In this document: positions 16,266 to 26,231 of the stretch, one piece after another
How positions within the stretch are numbered: the first letter of the stretch is position 1
Layout: each line of letters opens with the position of its first letter
Origin: Amycolatopsis nalaikhensis
Lineage (GTDB): Bacteria; Actinomycetota; Actinomycetes; Mycobacteriales; Pseudonocardiaceae
DNA length: 64,000 nucleotides
Direction: 5' to 3'
NCBI RefSeq assembly: GCF_030264295.1
Contig: NZ_CP127173.1
Coordinates: forward strand, 2,425,501-2,489,500
The notes under the pieces: generated by a model
The model's database searches: none
What the model saw: the letters and a program-made list of their open reading frames with translations, nothing else
Told to the model about the DNA's origin: nothing
Made by a program: the position numbers and the translations under genes

Positions 16266-16939
16266 TCAGCAGCGGCGGAGCATGTCCGTCAAGGCGGTTT
16301 TCTCGCCTTCGGTGACGGTGAGGCCGTAGTAGTGCTTCACGACGATCCAGTCGGTCGCGTAGGTGCACCAGAAGGACACCAGCGGCGGCTTCCACTGGTC
16401 CGGGGCCTTGTCGCTCTTCTGCTGGTTGACGTTGTCGGTGACGGCGAACAGCTGCGGCCGGGTGAGGTCGTTCGCGAACTGCTCGCGCTTCTCGGTCGTC
16501 CACGTCTTCGCGCCGCTCGCCCAGGCCTGGCCGAGCGGGACCATGTGGTCGATGTCGAGGTCGGTCGCCTTGGTCCAGGTCTCGCCGTCGTAGATGCTGG
16601 TCCACGTGCCGGACGTCGCCTTGCAGTCCTTGTCGGTCTTGACGTCCTTGCCGTCGCGCTTGAGCACGACCTCGCGGGTGTCGCAGCCGGAGCCCTGGCT
16701 GTCCCAGTGCGGGAACTTCTCGCGCGAATAGCCGTCCATGGAGGTCCGCGCGGCGACAGTCAGCTCGCCGAGCTGCTTCTGCGCGTCGGCCGCTCTGACC
16801 GGGACCGGAGCCGACGACGGCGGCGGGGTGGCGCCGGCACCCGGCTCGTCACCCAGTAGCCGAAGAGCGCCACCGCGAGGACGGCGACTACCAACAGGGT
16901 CCGCTGCGTCACGCTGAGCCGAAAACCGCGGGCCGCCAA
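16266..16939 (-). CDS. Secreted/anchored HNH (DUF1524-like) nuclease, with apparent frameshift
   Basis: The catalytic part contains LDIDHMVPLGQAW and later FAVTDNVNQQKSDK, the HNH nuclease pattern of GmrSD-C-like extracellular DNases. The sequence as given has no good start in this frame. A TTG at 16939 behind GAGAGGAG begins a perfect membrane/signal segment (TLLVVAVLAVALFGYWVTSR) one frame away. Adding one C to the C4 run (G4 on the plus strand at 16825-16828) joins both into a continuous 224-aa protein with a Pro-rich linker. I therefore treat it as one gene with a one-base deletion, either a sequencing error or a recent mutation. Likely a surface DNase. Confidence 0.8.
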
Positions 16940-17118
16940 GATTTTCTCCTCTCACCTGCGGGTGCGCGCGGCGTAGTGTCGCCTCTGCCGGCCCGGGACA
17001 ACCGCGCCGACACGACGACCTGGCGCGAATGTGATCTCGCCCACCCACGGCGAGGGATGTCACATCAAGCCGATCTACTGCGACTACCGGAGCAGGACCC
17101 AGCCGGAGGGAGCAGCCG

Positions 17119-18162
17119 ATGCCCGGTCGGCTCAAGAAGTTCGACGAGTTTTTCCAGCGCAAAGCCGCCGAGGGCGGCAACGTCGTCGCCATGGCCAGGA
17201 TGGGCTCGGCGATGCGCGAGCGCGGCGAGCTCGCCGAGGCCGAGTCCTGGTACCGCAAGGCGGCGATGGGCGGCGACCGCGTCTCGATGACGGCGTTGGC
17301 GCACCTGCTGGCCGAGCGCGGCGCGCTGGACGAGGCCGAGCGCTGGTACCACGAGGCGGCGCTGGCGGGCGAGCCGCACGGGATGCTGAGCCTGGCCAAG
17401 TCGTACGAGCGGCGCGGCAAGCGCGAAGACGCCCAGCACTGGTACGGCGAGGCGGCCCGCACGGGCGACCTGCCGTCGATCGCGGCGCTCGGCCACCTGC
17501 TGCGCGAGCAGGGCCGCGGCGAGGAGGCGGAGTCCTGGCTGCGGCAGGCGGCCGAAGCCGGGGTGACGGGCGCGATGATCGACCTGGGCATCGTGCTGCG
17601 CGACCGGGGTCAGACGGCGGAGGCGTCGCGCTGGTGGCGCTCGGCGGTGCTGGCGGGCGACCTGGCGGCGGCGTGCCAGCTGGGCAGGCAGGCGGAGCGC
17701 CTGGGCAGGCCGGCGGACGCGGAGTCGTGGTACCGCCAGGCGGCGACGGGCGGCAACGTCGAGGCGATCACCAGGCTGGGCCTGCTGCTGCACCGCCGCG
17801 GCGACCTCGAGGAGGCGGAGAGCTGGTACCTCGACGCGGCGGAGAAGGGCGACCCGGCGGCGATGACGAACTTGGGCGTCCTGGCCCGCAACCGGGGAGA
17901 CGAAGGCGAGGCGGCGGCCTGGTACCGCAAGGCGGCCGAGCACGGCAGCATCCCGGCGTTGACGAACCTCGGCCACCTGGCCGAGCACCGCGAGGACTTC
18001 GCGCAGGCGGAGCAGTGGTTCCGCAGCGCGGCGGAGACGGGCGACATCCAGGGGATGCTGAGCTTGGCCCGCATGCTGCGCTCCCGAGGAGCGGCCAACG
18101 AGGCGGAGCGGTGGCTGGCCCAGGCGGAGCACCTGCAGGACGACCGCGAGCACCGCTTCTGA
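17119..18162 (+). CDS. Sel1/TPR-like repeat protein, ten 32-residue repeats
   Basis: 347 aa, cytoplasmic, built almost entirely of ten tandem 32-residue units from about residue 21, each with the pattern A-x-x-L-x-x-x-x-x-x-R-G-x-x-x-E-A-E-S-W-Y-R-x-A-A-x-x-G. GGAGGGAG precedes ATG 17119. Sel1-like repeats form a right-handed superhelix that binds other proteins. No catalytic domain is attached, so it is probably a scaffold or adaptor. It diverges from the HNH nuclease gene across 179 bp; a relation between the two is not evident. Confidence 0.88.
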   Translation: MPGRLKKFDEFFQRKAAEGGNVVAMARMGSAMRERGELAEAESWYRKAAMGGDRVSMTALAHLLAERGALDEAERWYHEAALAGEPHGMLSLAKSYERRGKREDAQHWYGEAARTGDLPSIAALGHLLREQGRGEEAESWLRQAAEAGVTGAMIDLGIVLRDRGQTAEASRWWRSAVLAGDLAAACQLGRQAERLGRPADAESWYRQAATGGNVEAITRLGLLLHRRGDLEEAESWYLDAAEKGDPAAMTNLGVLARNRGDEGEAAAWYRKAAEHGSIPALTNLGHLAEHREDFAQAEQWFRSAAETGDIQGMLSLARMLRSRGAANEAERWLAQAEHLQDDREHRF

Positions 18163-18221
18163 TCTATTGTGTGTCCTGCCTCACAGTTCTAGCCTGAAGG
18201 CGCACCCCAGGAGGTTGCGCA

Positions 18222-18731
18222 ATGAGGCCACGAGTCCTGGTCGCGGGGATCGGCAACGTCTTCCTGCGCGATGACGGTTTCGGAGTGGAAGTCCTCAAGG
18301 AGCTGGAGCGGGCGGACCTGCCGCCATGGGTCCAGATAGCGGATTACGACATCGCGACGGCCCACCTGGCATACGACCTGCTGGGCGGCTACGACACGAC
18401 GATCCTGCTGGACGCGACCCCGCACGGACGTCCCCCGGGAACGTTGTCGCTGACGGAGGCGGACACGGAGGACCTGAGCCCGGCGGCGATCGATACGCAC
18501 GACATGCCCCGTGACGCGGTGGTCCGTCTGTTGCGTCTTCTGGGCGGCGACGCTGGGCGGGTGCTGCTGGTGTGCTGCGAACCGGCGTGTGTCGAGGGCG
18601 GGATCGGGTTGTCTCCGGAGGTTGAGGCGGCTGTGCCGGGCGCGGTTCGGGCGGTGATCGACCTCGCCTGGGGAGCCACCCCACGGCTGCCGTCGAGCGC
18701 CTCCGTCGGCGAGCTGTCCAAAGTAGACTGA
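18222..18731 (+). CDS. Hydrogenase maturation protease (HyaD/HycI family)
   Basis: 169 aa. The family N-terminus VLVAGIGNVFLRDDGFGVEV is clear, and nickel-binding acidic and His residues appear as DDGFG, LLDATPHG and IDTHDMPRD. Such proteases clip the C-terminus of the NiFe-hydrogenase large subunit after nickel insertion. AGGAGG precedes ATG 18222. No hydrogenase or hyp gene is visible nearby, so it either serves a distant hydrogenase (group 5 enzymes are common in actinomycetes) or has another target. It abuts the convergent LysR gene. Confidence 0.88.
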   Translation: MRPRVLVAGIGNVFLRDDGFGVEVLKELERADLPPWVQIADYDIATAHLAYDLLGGYDTTILLDATPHGRPPGTLSLTEADTEDLSPAAIDTHDMPRDAVVRLLRLLGGDAGRVLLVCCEPACVEGGIGLSPEVEAAVPGAVRAVIDLAWGATPRLPSSASVGELSKVD

Positions 18732-19641
18732 TCAGTCCCCCGCCCACTCGGCCAACGCGGGGAGGTCCGGCTGCTGCCGCAGGGCGTCGAGGACCACGTT
18801 GACCCCCGCTCTCCTCGGTGTCCCCCGGCGCACCACCGCCGCGATCGTGCGTGTCACCGGTGTCGACAACTCCCGCGTCGCCACGCGATACCGCCTATCC
18901 ACCGCCAACCCCGGCAGCAACGCGATCGACAGCCCCGCCTCCACGTGCTGCAGCGTCATCAAGTAGTTGCTGAACCGGCACACCACCCGCGGCTCGAAGC
19001 CCGACTCGCGGCACAGCCGCAGCGTCAGGTTCGCCATGTACGACTGCGGCATGTCCAGCGCCCACGGCTCGTCCGCGTACGCCGACAACACCGCCGGGCC
19101 GCGGGGTGCGTCCGGGGCCGTCACCAGGACGATCGGGTCCGTGGCCAGCGGGACGATGTCCAGGTCCCGGCCCAGCGGCAGCTCGACGAAGTCCGTCGTC
19201 GTGATGATCACGTCCGCGTCGCCGCCGCGCAGGGACGGGATGCTCTCGTGCGGCTCCAGCTCCAGGAAGCTCGACCTCCAGGTGCGGGTACGCCGTCGCC
19301 AGGCTGGTCACCGCCGGGACCGCCATCGTGTGGATCGCGCTCTGGAACGCGCCCAAGCGGACCAGGCCCACCGGCTCCTCGCCGAGGCTGCGCAGCTCCG
19401 CCTCGACCGTGTCCATGTGGTCGAGGATCGCCCGCGCTCGTCGCGCCAGCATCAGGCCCGCCGGGGTCAGGCGGACCCTTCGGCCCGTGCGTTCCAGCAG
19501 CTGGGTGCGGGTTTCCGCTTCGAGCACGGCCAGCTGCTGCGACACGCTCGACGCGCTCAGGTTCGCGTCCTGCGCCACCGCGCGGACCGTCCCCAGCGTG
19601 TCGAGCCTGCTCAGCAGCCGCAGGCGCCACGGGTTCAGCAT
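18732..19641 (-). CDS. LysR family regulator, probable DgdR-like, with a one-base frameshift
   Basis: The N-terminal HTH is intact (LDTLGTVRAVAQDANLSASS, then VSQQLAVLEAETRTQLLERT) and the effector domain continues to AYPHLEVEL. There the frame breaks: the minus-strand heptamer GAGCTTC (plus strand 19266-19272) has one base too many. Removing it gives GAGCTC and restores LLELEPHESIPSLRGGDADV and the rest to a normal 302-aa protein. The gene diverges from dgdA-like decarboxylase, the arrangement known for dgdR-dgdA of Burkholderia cepacia, where the LysR protein is a repressor. Probably functional, with an error in the sequence, but a true mutation is possible. Confidence 0.82.
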
Positions 19642-19652
19642 CCGCCCATTCT

Positions 19653-19671
19653 TGTTCGGCGGAACCGAACA
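19653..19671. promoter_or_regulatory. LysR operator: TGTTCGG-N5-CCGAACA (T-N11-A)
   Basis: A perfect 7-bp inverted repeat with a 5-base spacer, lying 12 bp upstream of the LysR start and 58 bp upstream of dgdA. The inner TCGG-N5-CCGA fits the T-N11-A core of LysR boxes. It is the natural recognition site for the adjacent regulator. Confidence 0.72.
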
Positions 19672-19689
19672 CGAAAGACAGAATCGTGA

Positions 19690-21057
<1,368 letters not shown>

Positions 21058-21060
21058 GGG

Positions 21061-21092
21061 CGGAAACCGCTGGCCGGACGCGGCGTTTTTTG
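21061..21092 (+). terminator. Possible weak terminator after dgdA
   Basis: ACCGC ... GCGG hairpin followed by a run of six T, 5-35 bases after the dgdA stop. The stem is short, so the call rests mainly on the T run and position. Confidence 0.35.
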
Positions 21093-21119
21093 TTAGCAAT
21101 GACAAGGACCTGTCGCTAA
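21093..21119 (+). promoter_or_regulatory. Inverted repeat TTAGC-N3-GACA / TGTC-GCTAA before membrane-protein gene
   Basis: TTAGC (21093-21097) and GACA (21101-21104) are mirrored by TGTC (21111-21114) and GCTAA (21115-21119) around a 6-base centre. The right arm touches the ribosome site of the gene at 21130, so a bound protein or RNA hairpin here would affect its expression. Confidence 0.4.
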
Positions 21120-21129
21120 GGAGCTGGCC

Positions 21130-21699
21130 ATGGCTCTCGGCTTCCCCACTCGTTCGGTCACGTTCGACCTGCCGGTCGTCGCCCTCACGCTCGCGGCGGT
21201 CGCGCACTGGATCCGGGGCGCGCCGGCGGACGCGCTGATCTTCCTGGCCGTCACGCTGCTGCTCCTGGTCACCGAACGGCCGCGCCCGACCGAGGCCGAG
21301 CTCGGGGAGCCGTTCCACGTGCCGGGGTTCGCGGTCGTCGCGGCGGGATTGCTGGTGCTGGCCTTCGGCCGCGACAGCGTGCCGGTGGCGGTCGCGATCT
21401 CGGCGATCGGGCTGGTGGCCCTGTTCGCCGAGTGGCGCGACCCGTCGCTGCCCGTCGACCGCCCGGTGCCGCGCCGGGCGTGGCTGTGGTCGGCGGTGGC
21501 GCTGGCGTGGTGCGCGTGGGAGTTGCTGTCCTTCGTGTACGAACAGGCGGCGGGCGGGCTGTCGCTGACGCACCCGACGATGAGCGACCTGGTCGACCCG
21601 CTCCTGACCAGCCGCATCGTCCAGGCACTGGCCATCACGGGCTGGCTGGCGGCGGGCTTGGCGATGCTGCGCGCGGCGGCGACGGCGAGGCGGTCGTGA
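21130..21699 (+). CDS. Integral membrane protein, unknown function
   Basis: 189 aa with about five hydrophobic segments (for example FAVVAAGLLVLAFG, VAVAISAIGLVALFAEW, IVQALAITGWLAAGLAMLRA). No conserved charged residues suggest transport or enzymatic activity. AAGGAG precedes the ATG. It overlaps the following DUF6186-like gene by GTGA, so the two form an operon. An inverted repeat just upstream may regulate it. Confidence 0.8.
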   Translation: MALGFPTRSVTFDLPVVALTLAAVAHWIRGAPADALIFLAVTLLLLVTERPRPTEAELGEPFHVPGFAVVAAGLLVLAFGRDSVPVAVAISAIGLVALFAEWRDPSLPVDRPVPRRAWLWSAVALAWCAWELLSFVYEQAAGGLSLTHPTMSDLVDPLLTSRIVQALAITGWLAAGLAMLRAAATARRS

Positions 21700-21899
21700 G
21701 CACCCGGGTCGTGACGGAGCTGGGGTTCGGACTGATCGTCCTCGCGGCGATCGCGCTGGGCGTGGCGAGCCACGTGTGGCCGAAGCGGATCCCGAAGCTG
21801 ACGAGCGTGCTGGCCGTGGTGATGCGGCGGCGCAGCGCGCGGATCGCGTTCGTGCTGGCCTGGTGGTGGGTCGGGTGGCACTTCTTCGTCGGGCACTAG
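21696..21899 (+). CDS. DUF6186-like small membrane protein
   Basis: 67 aa: one N-terminal helix (GFGLIVLAAIALGVASHVWP), a basic middle (MRRRSARIAF) and a second helix ending VLAWWWVGWHFFVGH. The Trp/His-rich end WWWVGWHFF is characteristic of this small actinobacterial family of unknown function. GTG start overlaps the upstream stop. Probably works with the preceding membrane protein. Confidence 0.72.
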   Translation: MSTRVVTELGFGLIVLAAIALGVASHVWPKRIPKLTSVLAVVMRRRSARIAFVLAWWWVGWHFFVGH

Positions 21900-22228
21900 G
21901 CACCCGGTAGCCCCCGCGGCAGGGCCGAGCACATCCAGTTCGACGACCCCATCCAGGCGACGAGGTACGTCTCGCCGGCGCGTTCGCGCTGCGCCACCTT
22001 CAGGCACCCGCCCGGTACCAGCTTCCGGGTTTCGGTGCGGAAACCGTCGGCGAACGGGTCACCCAACGCGCTTCTGCCGATCCGAACCCCAGGACGACGC
22101 TGAGCAACCATGCTGCTTCGGTGTGCTGGTAGACCGAGACCACGAGCCGATCGGCCTCGTAGGAGCAGGGGCGTGTCCGCTGCCGCGAGGATCTTCCCCG
22201 CCATCCCGCGAGCCACCTGATACGCGAA
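21896..22228 (-). pseudogene. Decayed hypothetical secreted-protein gene
   Basis: Protein-like segments lie in alternating frames on the minus strand: ARGMAGKILAAADTP in one frame, CSYEADRLVVSVYQHTEAAW in a second, then back to the first for DPFADGFRTETRKLVPGGCL and AGETYLVAWMGSSNWMCSAL before a TAG at 21896. Each piece looks coding but no single frame spans them, and no start is present before the chitinase terminator. I read this as a remnant with two compensating frameshifts. The family is not recognised. Confidence 0.5.
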
Positions 22229-22267
22229 CGGCCTCCTTGCCGGCCCGGGGAGCCGGCAAGGAGGCCG
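22229..22267 (-). terminator. Strong hairpin terminator of the chitinase operon
   Basis: CGGCCTCCTTGCCGGC at 22229-22244 pairs perfectly with 22252-22267 around a 7-base loop: a 16-bp GC-rich stem starting 14 bases beyond the chitinase stop. It lacks a U run, as is usual for actinobacterial terminators. Confidence 0.85.
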
Positions 22268-22281
22268 CTTTCACGACGACG

Positions 22282-23627
22282 TCAGAAGCCCGCCGTCACC
22301 TTCGTGAAGTCCCAGTCGTTCTGGGCGATACCGCTGCACGCCGACTGGACGCCGCCGCCGGGGCAGCCCCGGTCGCGGTTGACCGACCAGAACGCCAGGC
22401 GGGCGATCTTGTTCGACTTGGCCCAGTTCGTGATCTGGGTCCACGTCGACAGGTCCGTCAGCTCCTGCTGGTCGGACAGCCCGTTCATGCCCGAGATGCC
22501 CAGGTGCGCGTACGCCGTGGCGTCGCTCCAGCCGAACGTCGACTTGAGCTTGTCCCGCAGGCCGTTCGCCGCGCTGACCGTGCTGTTGTACATGTTCGCG
22601 CCGCCGCCGAAGTCGAACGGCATGATCGTGTACACGTCCACGTTCGCGCCCAGGGCCTTCGACTGGTCGATGAGCCGGTTGCCGTAGTAGTTGGGGCCGG
22701 TCGTCGACGTGCCGAACGTCAGGATCGTCTGGATCCCCGGGTTGTTCTGCTTGACGATCTTCAGCGCGCCCAGGATCCGGTCCTGCACGGCCTCGTTCTC
22801 GAACTCGTCGGAGTTCTCGATGTCGATGTCGATCGCCTTCAGCCCGTACGCGTTGATCACCTGCTGGTAGGCACCGGCCAATGCCGCCGGCGTCGAGCAG
22901 TTCGGCCCGAGCTTGTTGCCACTCCAGCCGCCGAACGACGGGACGACCTGGCCGCCCGCCGCCTTGATCTGCGCGATCGCGTTCGCGTCCGCGCTGCCCG
23001 AGAGCGGACGGCTGCTGTCCCACGCCGGGTTGCAGCCACCGCTGGCGTTGATGAACGCCATGGTGAACCACTTGATCCCGGTCGCGTTCATCACCGTCTG
23101 CGGGTTCGGCGGGCTGCCCCAGCCCATGTACAGGTACGGCGCACCACGGCCACCCGGCGGGGGCGGTGTGGTCGTCGTCGGCGGGGTCGTCGTCGTAGGA
23201 GGCGTCGTGGACGTGGGGGGTGTGCCCCCGGCGGAGCAGGAACCCCCGTTCAGCTTGCAGTTCGACGGCGCGACGTACGAGCCGGAGTACGCCACGTTGA
23301 AGCCGAAGCTGGCGCTACCGCCGTTGGCGACGTTGCCGTTCCACGTGTTCTTCACCGTGACGTGCTGGCCGGACGCCGTGTAGCTGCCGTCCCACAGCGA
23401 CGAGATCTTCGCGCCGCTCGGCAGGTCGAACTCCACCGTCCACGACGGCAGCGTCGAGCCCGAGCCGTTGGCGATCGTGTACTTGCCTTCGTACCCGGTG
23501 CCCCAGTCGGAGCCCTTCGAGAAGGTCGCGGACACGCCGCCCGCCGCGTTCGCCGGGGCGATCACGAACATCGCGCCGATCGTGGCGGCCGCGGCCGCCA
23601 GCCCGAGTGCGGGCAACCACCGGCGCC

Positions 23628-23631
<4 letters not shown>
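22282..23631 (-). CDS. Secreted GH18 chitinase with N-terminal CBM2 (chitinase B of pair)
   Basis: 449 aa. Signal peptide to about residue 30, CBM2 carbohydrate-binding domain about 31-135 ending in CKLNGGSC, a Pro/Thr linker, then a GH18 barrel starting YLYMGWGSPPNPQTVM. The catalytic motif is AIDIDIENSDE: the acid Glu and two Asp of DxDxE are present, though the first residue of the usual DGxDxDxE is replaced. GWSGNKLG and MPFDFGGGANMYN are family loops. The ATG overlaps the upstream chitinase stop (ATGA), so both are made from one transcript. Acts outside the cell on chitin. Confidence 0.93.
23236..23541 (-). repeat. CBM2-coding segment, copy B
   Basis: Codes for the CBM2 domain of the downstream chitinase. 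The protein is almost identical over about 100 residues to the CBM2 at 24846-25151, indicating recent duplication or gene conversion. Confidence 0.8.
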
Positions 23632-25241
<1,610 letters not shown>

Positions 25242-25322
25242 TGCTCTCCCTTGAGCCAGTACGGGACGGCGCACACCGCAGGCGGGGACCAGGTGTTTCG
25301 CGCCGTTTGCGAAGACACTACG

Positions 25323-25402
25323 TGGTCCAGACCAATTACGGAAGAGAGACCACGGAGAGTGCCGGGCACCGGCGAACCGGGCCCGTTCACTGGTCCAGTC
25401 CA
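25323..25402 (-). promoter_or_regulatory. Two DasR (dre)-like direct repeats in the chitinase promoter
   Basis: TGGTCCAGACCA at 25323-25334 and TGGTCCAGTCCA at 25391-25402, each followed by [AG]TTACGGAA, 68 bp apart. They match the dre consensus around TGGTCTAGACCA and the direct repeats known from Streptomyces chitinase promoters. DasR, a GntR-family regulator responding to glucosamine-6-phosphate, should bind here and repress the chitinase pair. Confidence 0.82.
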
Positions 25403-25414
25403 GTTACGGAAAGC

Positions 25415-25882
25415 TCATTCCCTCGGCCGCACGGCGTGCTGGTTGCGGACCGCGGTCAGTTCCTGTCCGTCCCGCCGGTACCGAACCTTCGCCCACCACA
25501 AGCCGTCTTCGCGGGGCGCCGCTTCCCACGAGAGGTGGCCCGGGTACCACTGGTCGCCGTCACGGACGAGGCACGGCTTGGGTGCCGACGCCGGGGCCAC
25601 GGCCGGCAGGCGGCGAGCCGACCACGCCGGGTCGCAGCAGTACTCGCACGGCTCCAGCGTTCCCGGACGGACACTCGCCCACGCGACCGGCACCGCCTCG
25701 TGCGTCTCGCGGCCACGGGCGGCGGCGAAGCGCTGGCCGCGCCGGAGCCAGTCGCACGTCGGGTCGTTGTGGTAGGCCGAACCACCGCGGGTGCGGTAGC
25801 CGTGGGGACGCACCCCGGGTGGCGGCGGCAGGCAATCGGCGCACTGGCCTTCCGGCAGGTCGTGCTTGCACCGCGAGTCCAT
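25415..25882 (-). CDS. Cys-rich hypothetical protein
   Basis: 155 aa. The N-terminus has CKHDLPEGQCADC, a short CxH...CxxC knuckle, followed by a Pro-rich turn. Next come HNDPTCDWLRRGQ and EPCEYCC, further possible metal ligands, then a C-terminal LSWEAAPREDGLWWAKVRYR beta region. No family is recognised; the zinc-knuckle look suggests nucleic-acid or protein binding. It lies between the chitinase promoter and a terminator next to tRNA genes. Confidence 0.6.
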   Translation of the reverse strand: MDSRCKHDLPEGQCADCLPPPPGVRPHGYRTRGGSAYHNDPTCDWLRRGQRFAAARGRETHEAVPVAWASVRPGTLEPCEYCCDPAWSARRLPAVAPASAPKPCLVRDGDQWYPGHLSWEAAPREDGLWWAKVRYRRDGQELTAVRNQHAVRPRE

Positions 25883-25900
25883 GAGAGCACCGTAGGACAG

Positions 25901-25934
25901 CGAGAAGCCCCGCCGTTTCCGGCGGGGCTTCTCG
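25901..25934. terminator. Hairpin terminator downstream of tRNA-Arg
   Basis: CGAGAAGCCCCGCC (25901-25914) pairs perfectly with 25921-25934 around a 6-base loop. It lies 22 bases beyond the tRNA-Arg 3' end on the minus strand. Confidence 0.85.
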
Positions 25935-25956
25935 GTACTGCTGTCTCAACCAGACG

Positions 25957-26030
25957 TGCGCCCGAAGGGATTCGAACCCCTGACCTTCTGATCCGTAGTC
26001 AGATGCTCTATCCAGCTGAGCTACGGGCGC
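25957..26030 (-). tRNA. tRNA-Arg (anticodon ACG)
   Basis: 74 nt. The acceptor stem GCGCCCG/CGGGCGC, the D-arm AGCTCAGCTGGATAGAGC, the anticodon stem TCTGA/TCAGA with loop CTACGGA and the T-arm with GGTTCGAATCC are all present. CCA is not encoded. The ACG anticodon (read as ICG) serves CGU/CGC/CGA. Confidence 0.97.
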
Positions 26031-26076
26031 GTGTTCAGTTGTTCTCTAACCTAGCACCCGGCGAACCGGGCACCAG

Positions 26077-26166
26077 CGGAGGCTCCGGGATTTGAACCCG
26101 GGAGGGGGGGTTACCCCCAACCGCATTAGCAGTGCGGCGCCATAGACCAGACTAGGCGAAGCCTCC
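26077..26166 (-). tRNA. tRNA-Ser (anticodon GCT)
   Basis: 90 nt with a long variable arm (TTGGGGGTAACCCCCC). The acceptor stem is GGAGGCT/AGCCTCC, the anticodon loop CTGCTAA gives GCT for AGC/AGU, and the T-arm is GGGTTCAAATCCC. CCA is not encoded. It precedes tRNA-Arg by 46 bp on the same strand and may be co-transcribed. Confidence 0.97.
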
Positions 26167-26231
26167 TGGGCCCAACGACCACTGCTCAGATAGGTTACAC
26201 ACCCCCCGATCACCCCCGAACGGCACCCCCC

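Noticed and set aside
17030..17066. GTGATCTCGCC ... GGCGAGGGATGTCAC as a CRP-type site
   Set aside because: Half-sites are far too widely spaced for CRP; at most a weak hairpin between divergent genes.
17181..18140. Regular 96-bp periodicity as a CRISPR or tandem DNA repeat
   Set aside because: The period is the 32-residue Sel1 protein repeat; DNA units are diverged and there are no spacers.
18222..18731. A hydrogenase gene cluster
   Set aside because: Only the protease is present; neighbours are a Sel1 protein and a LysR gene.
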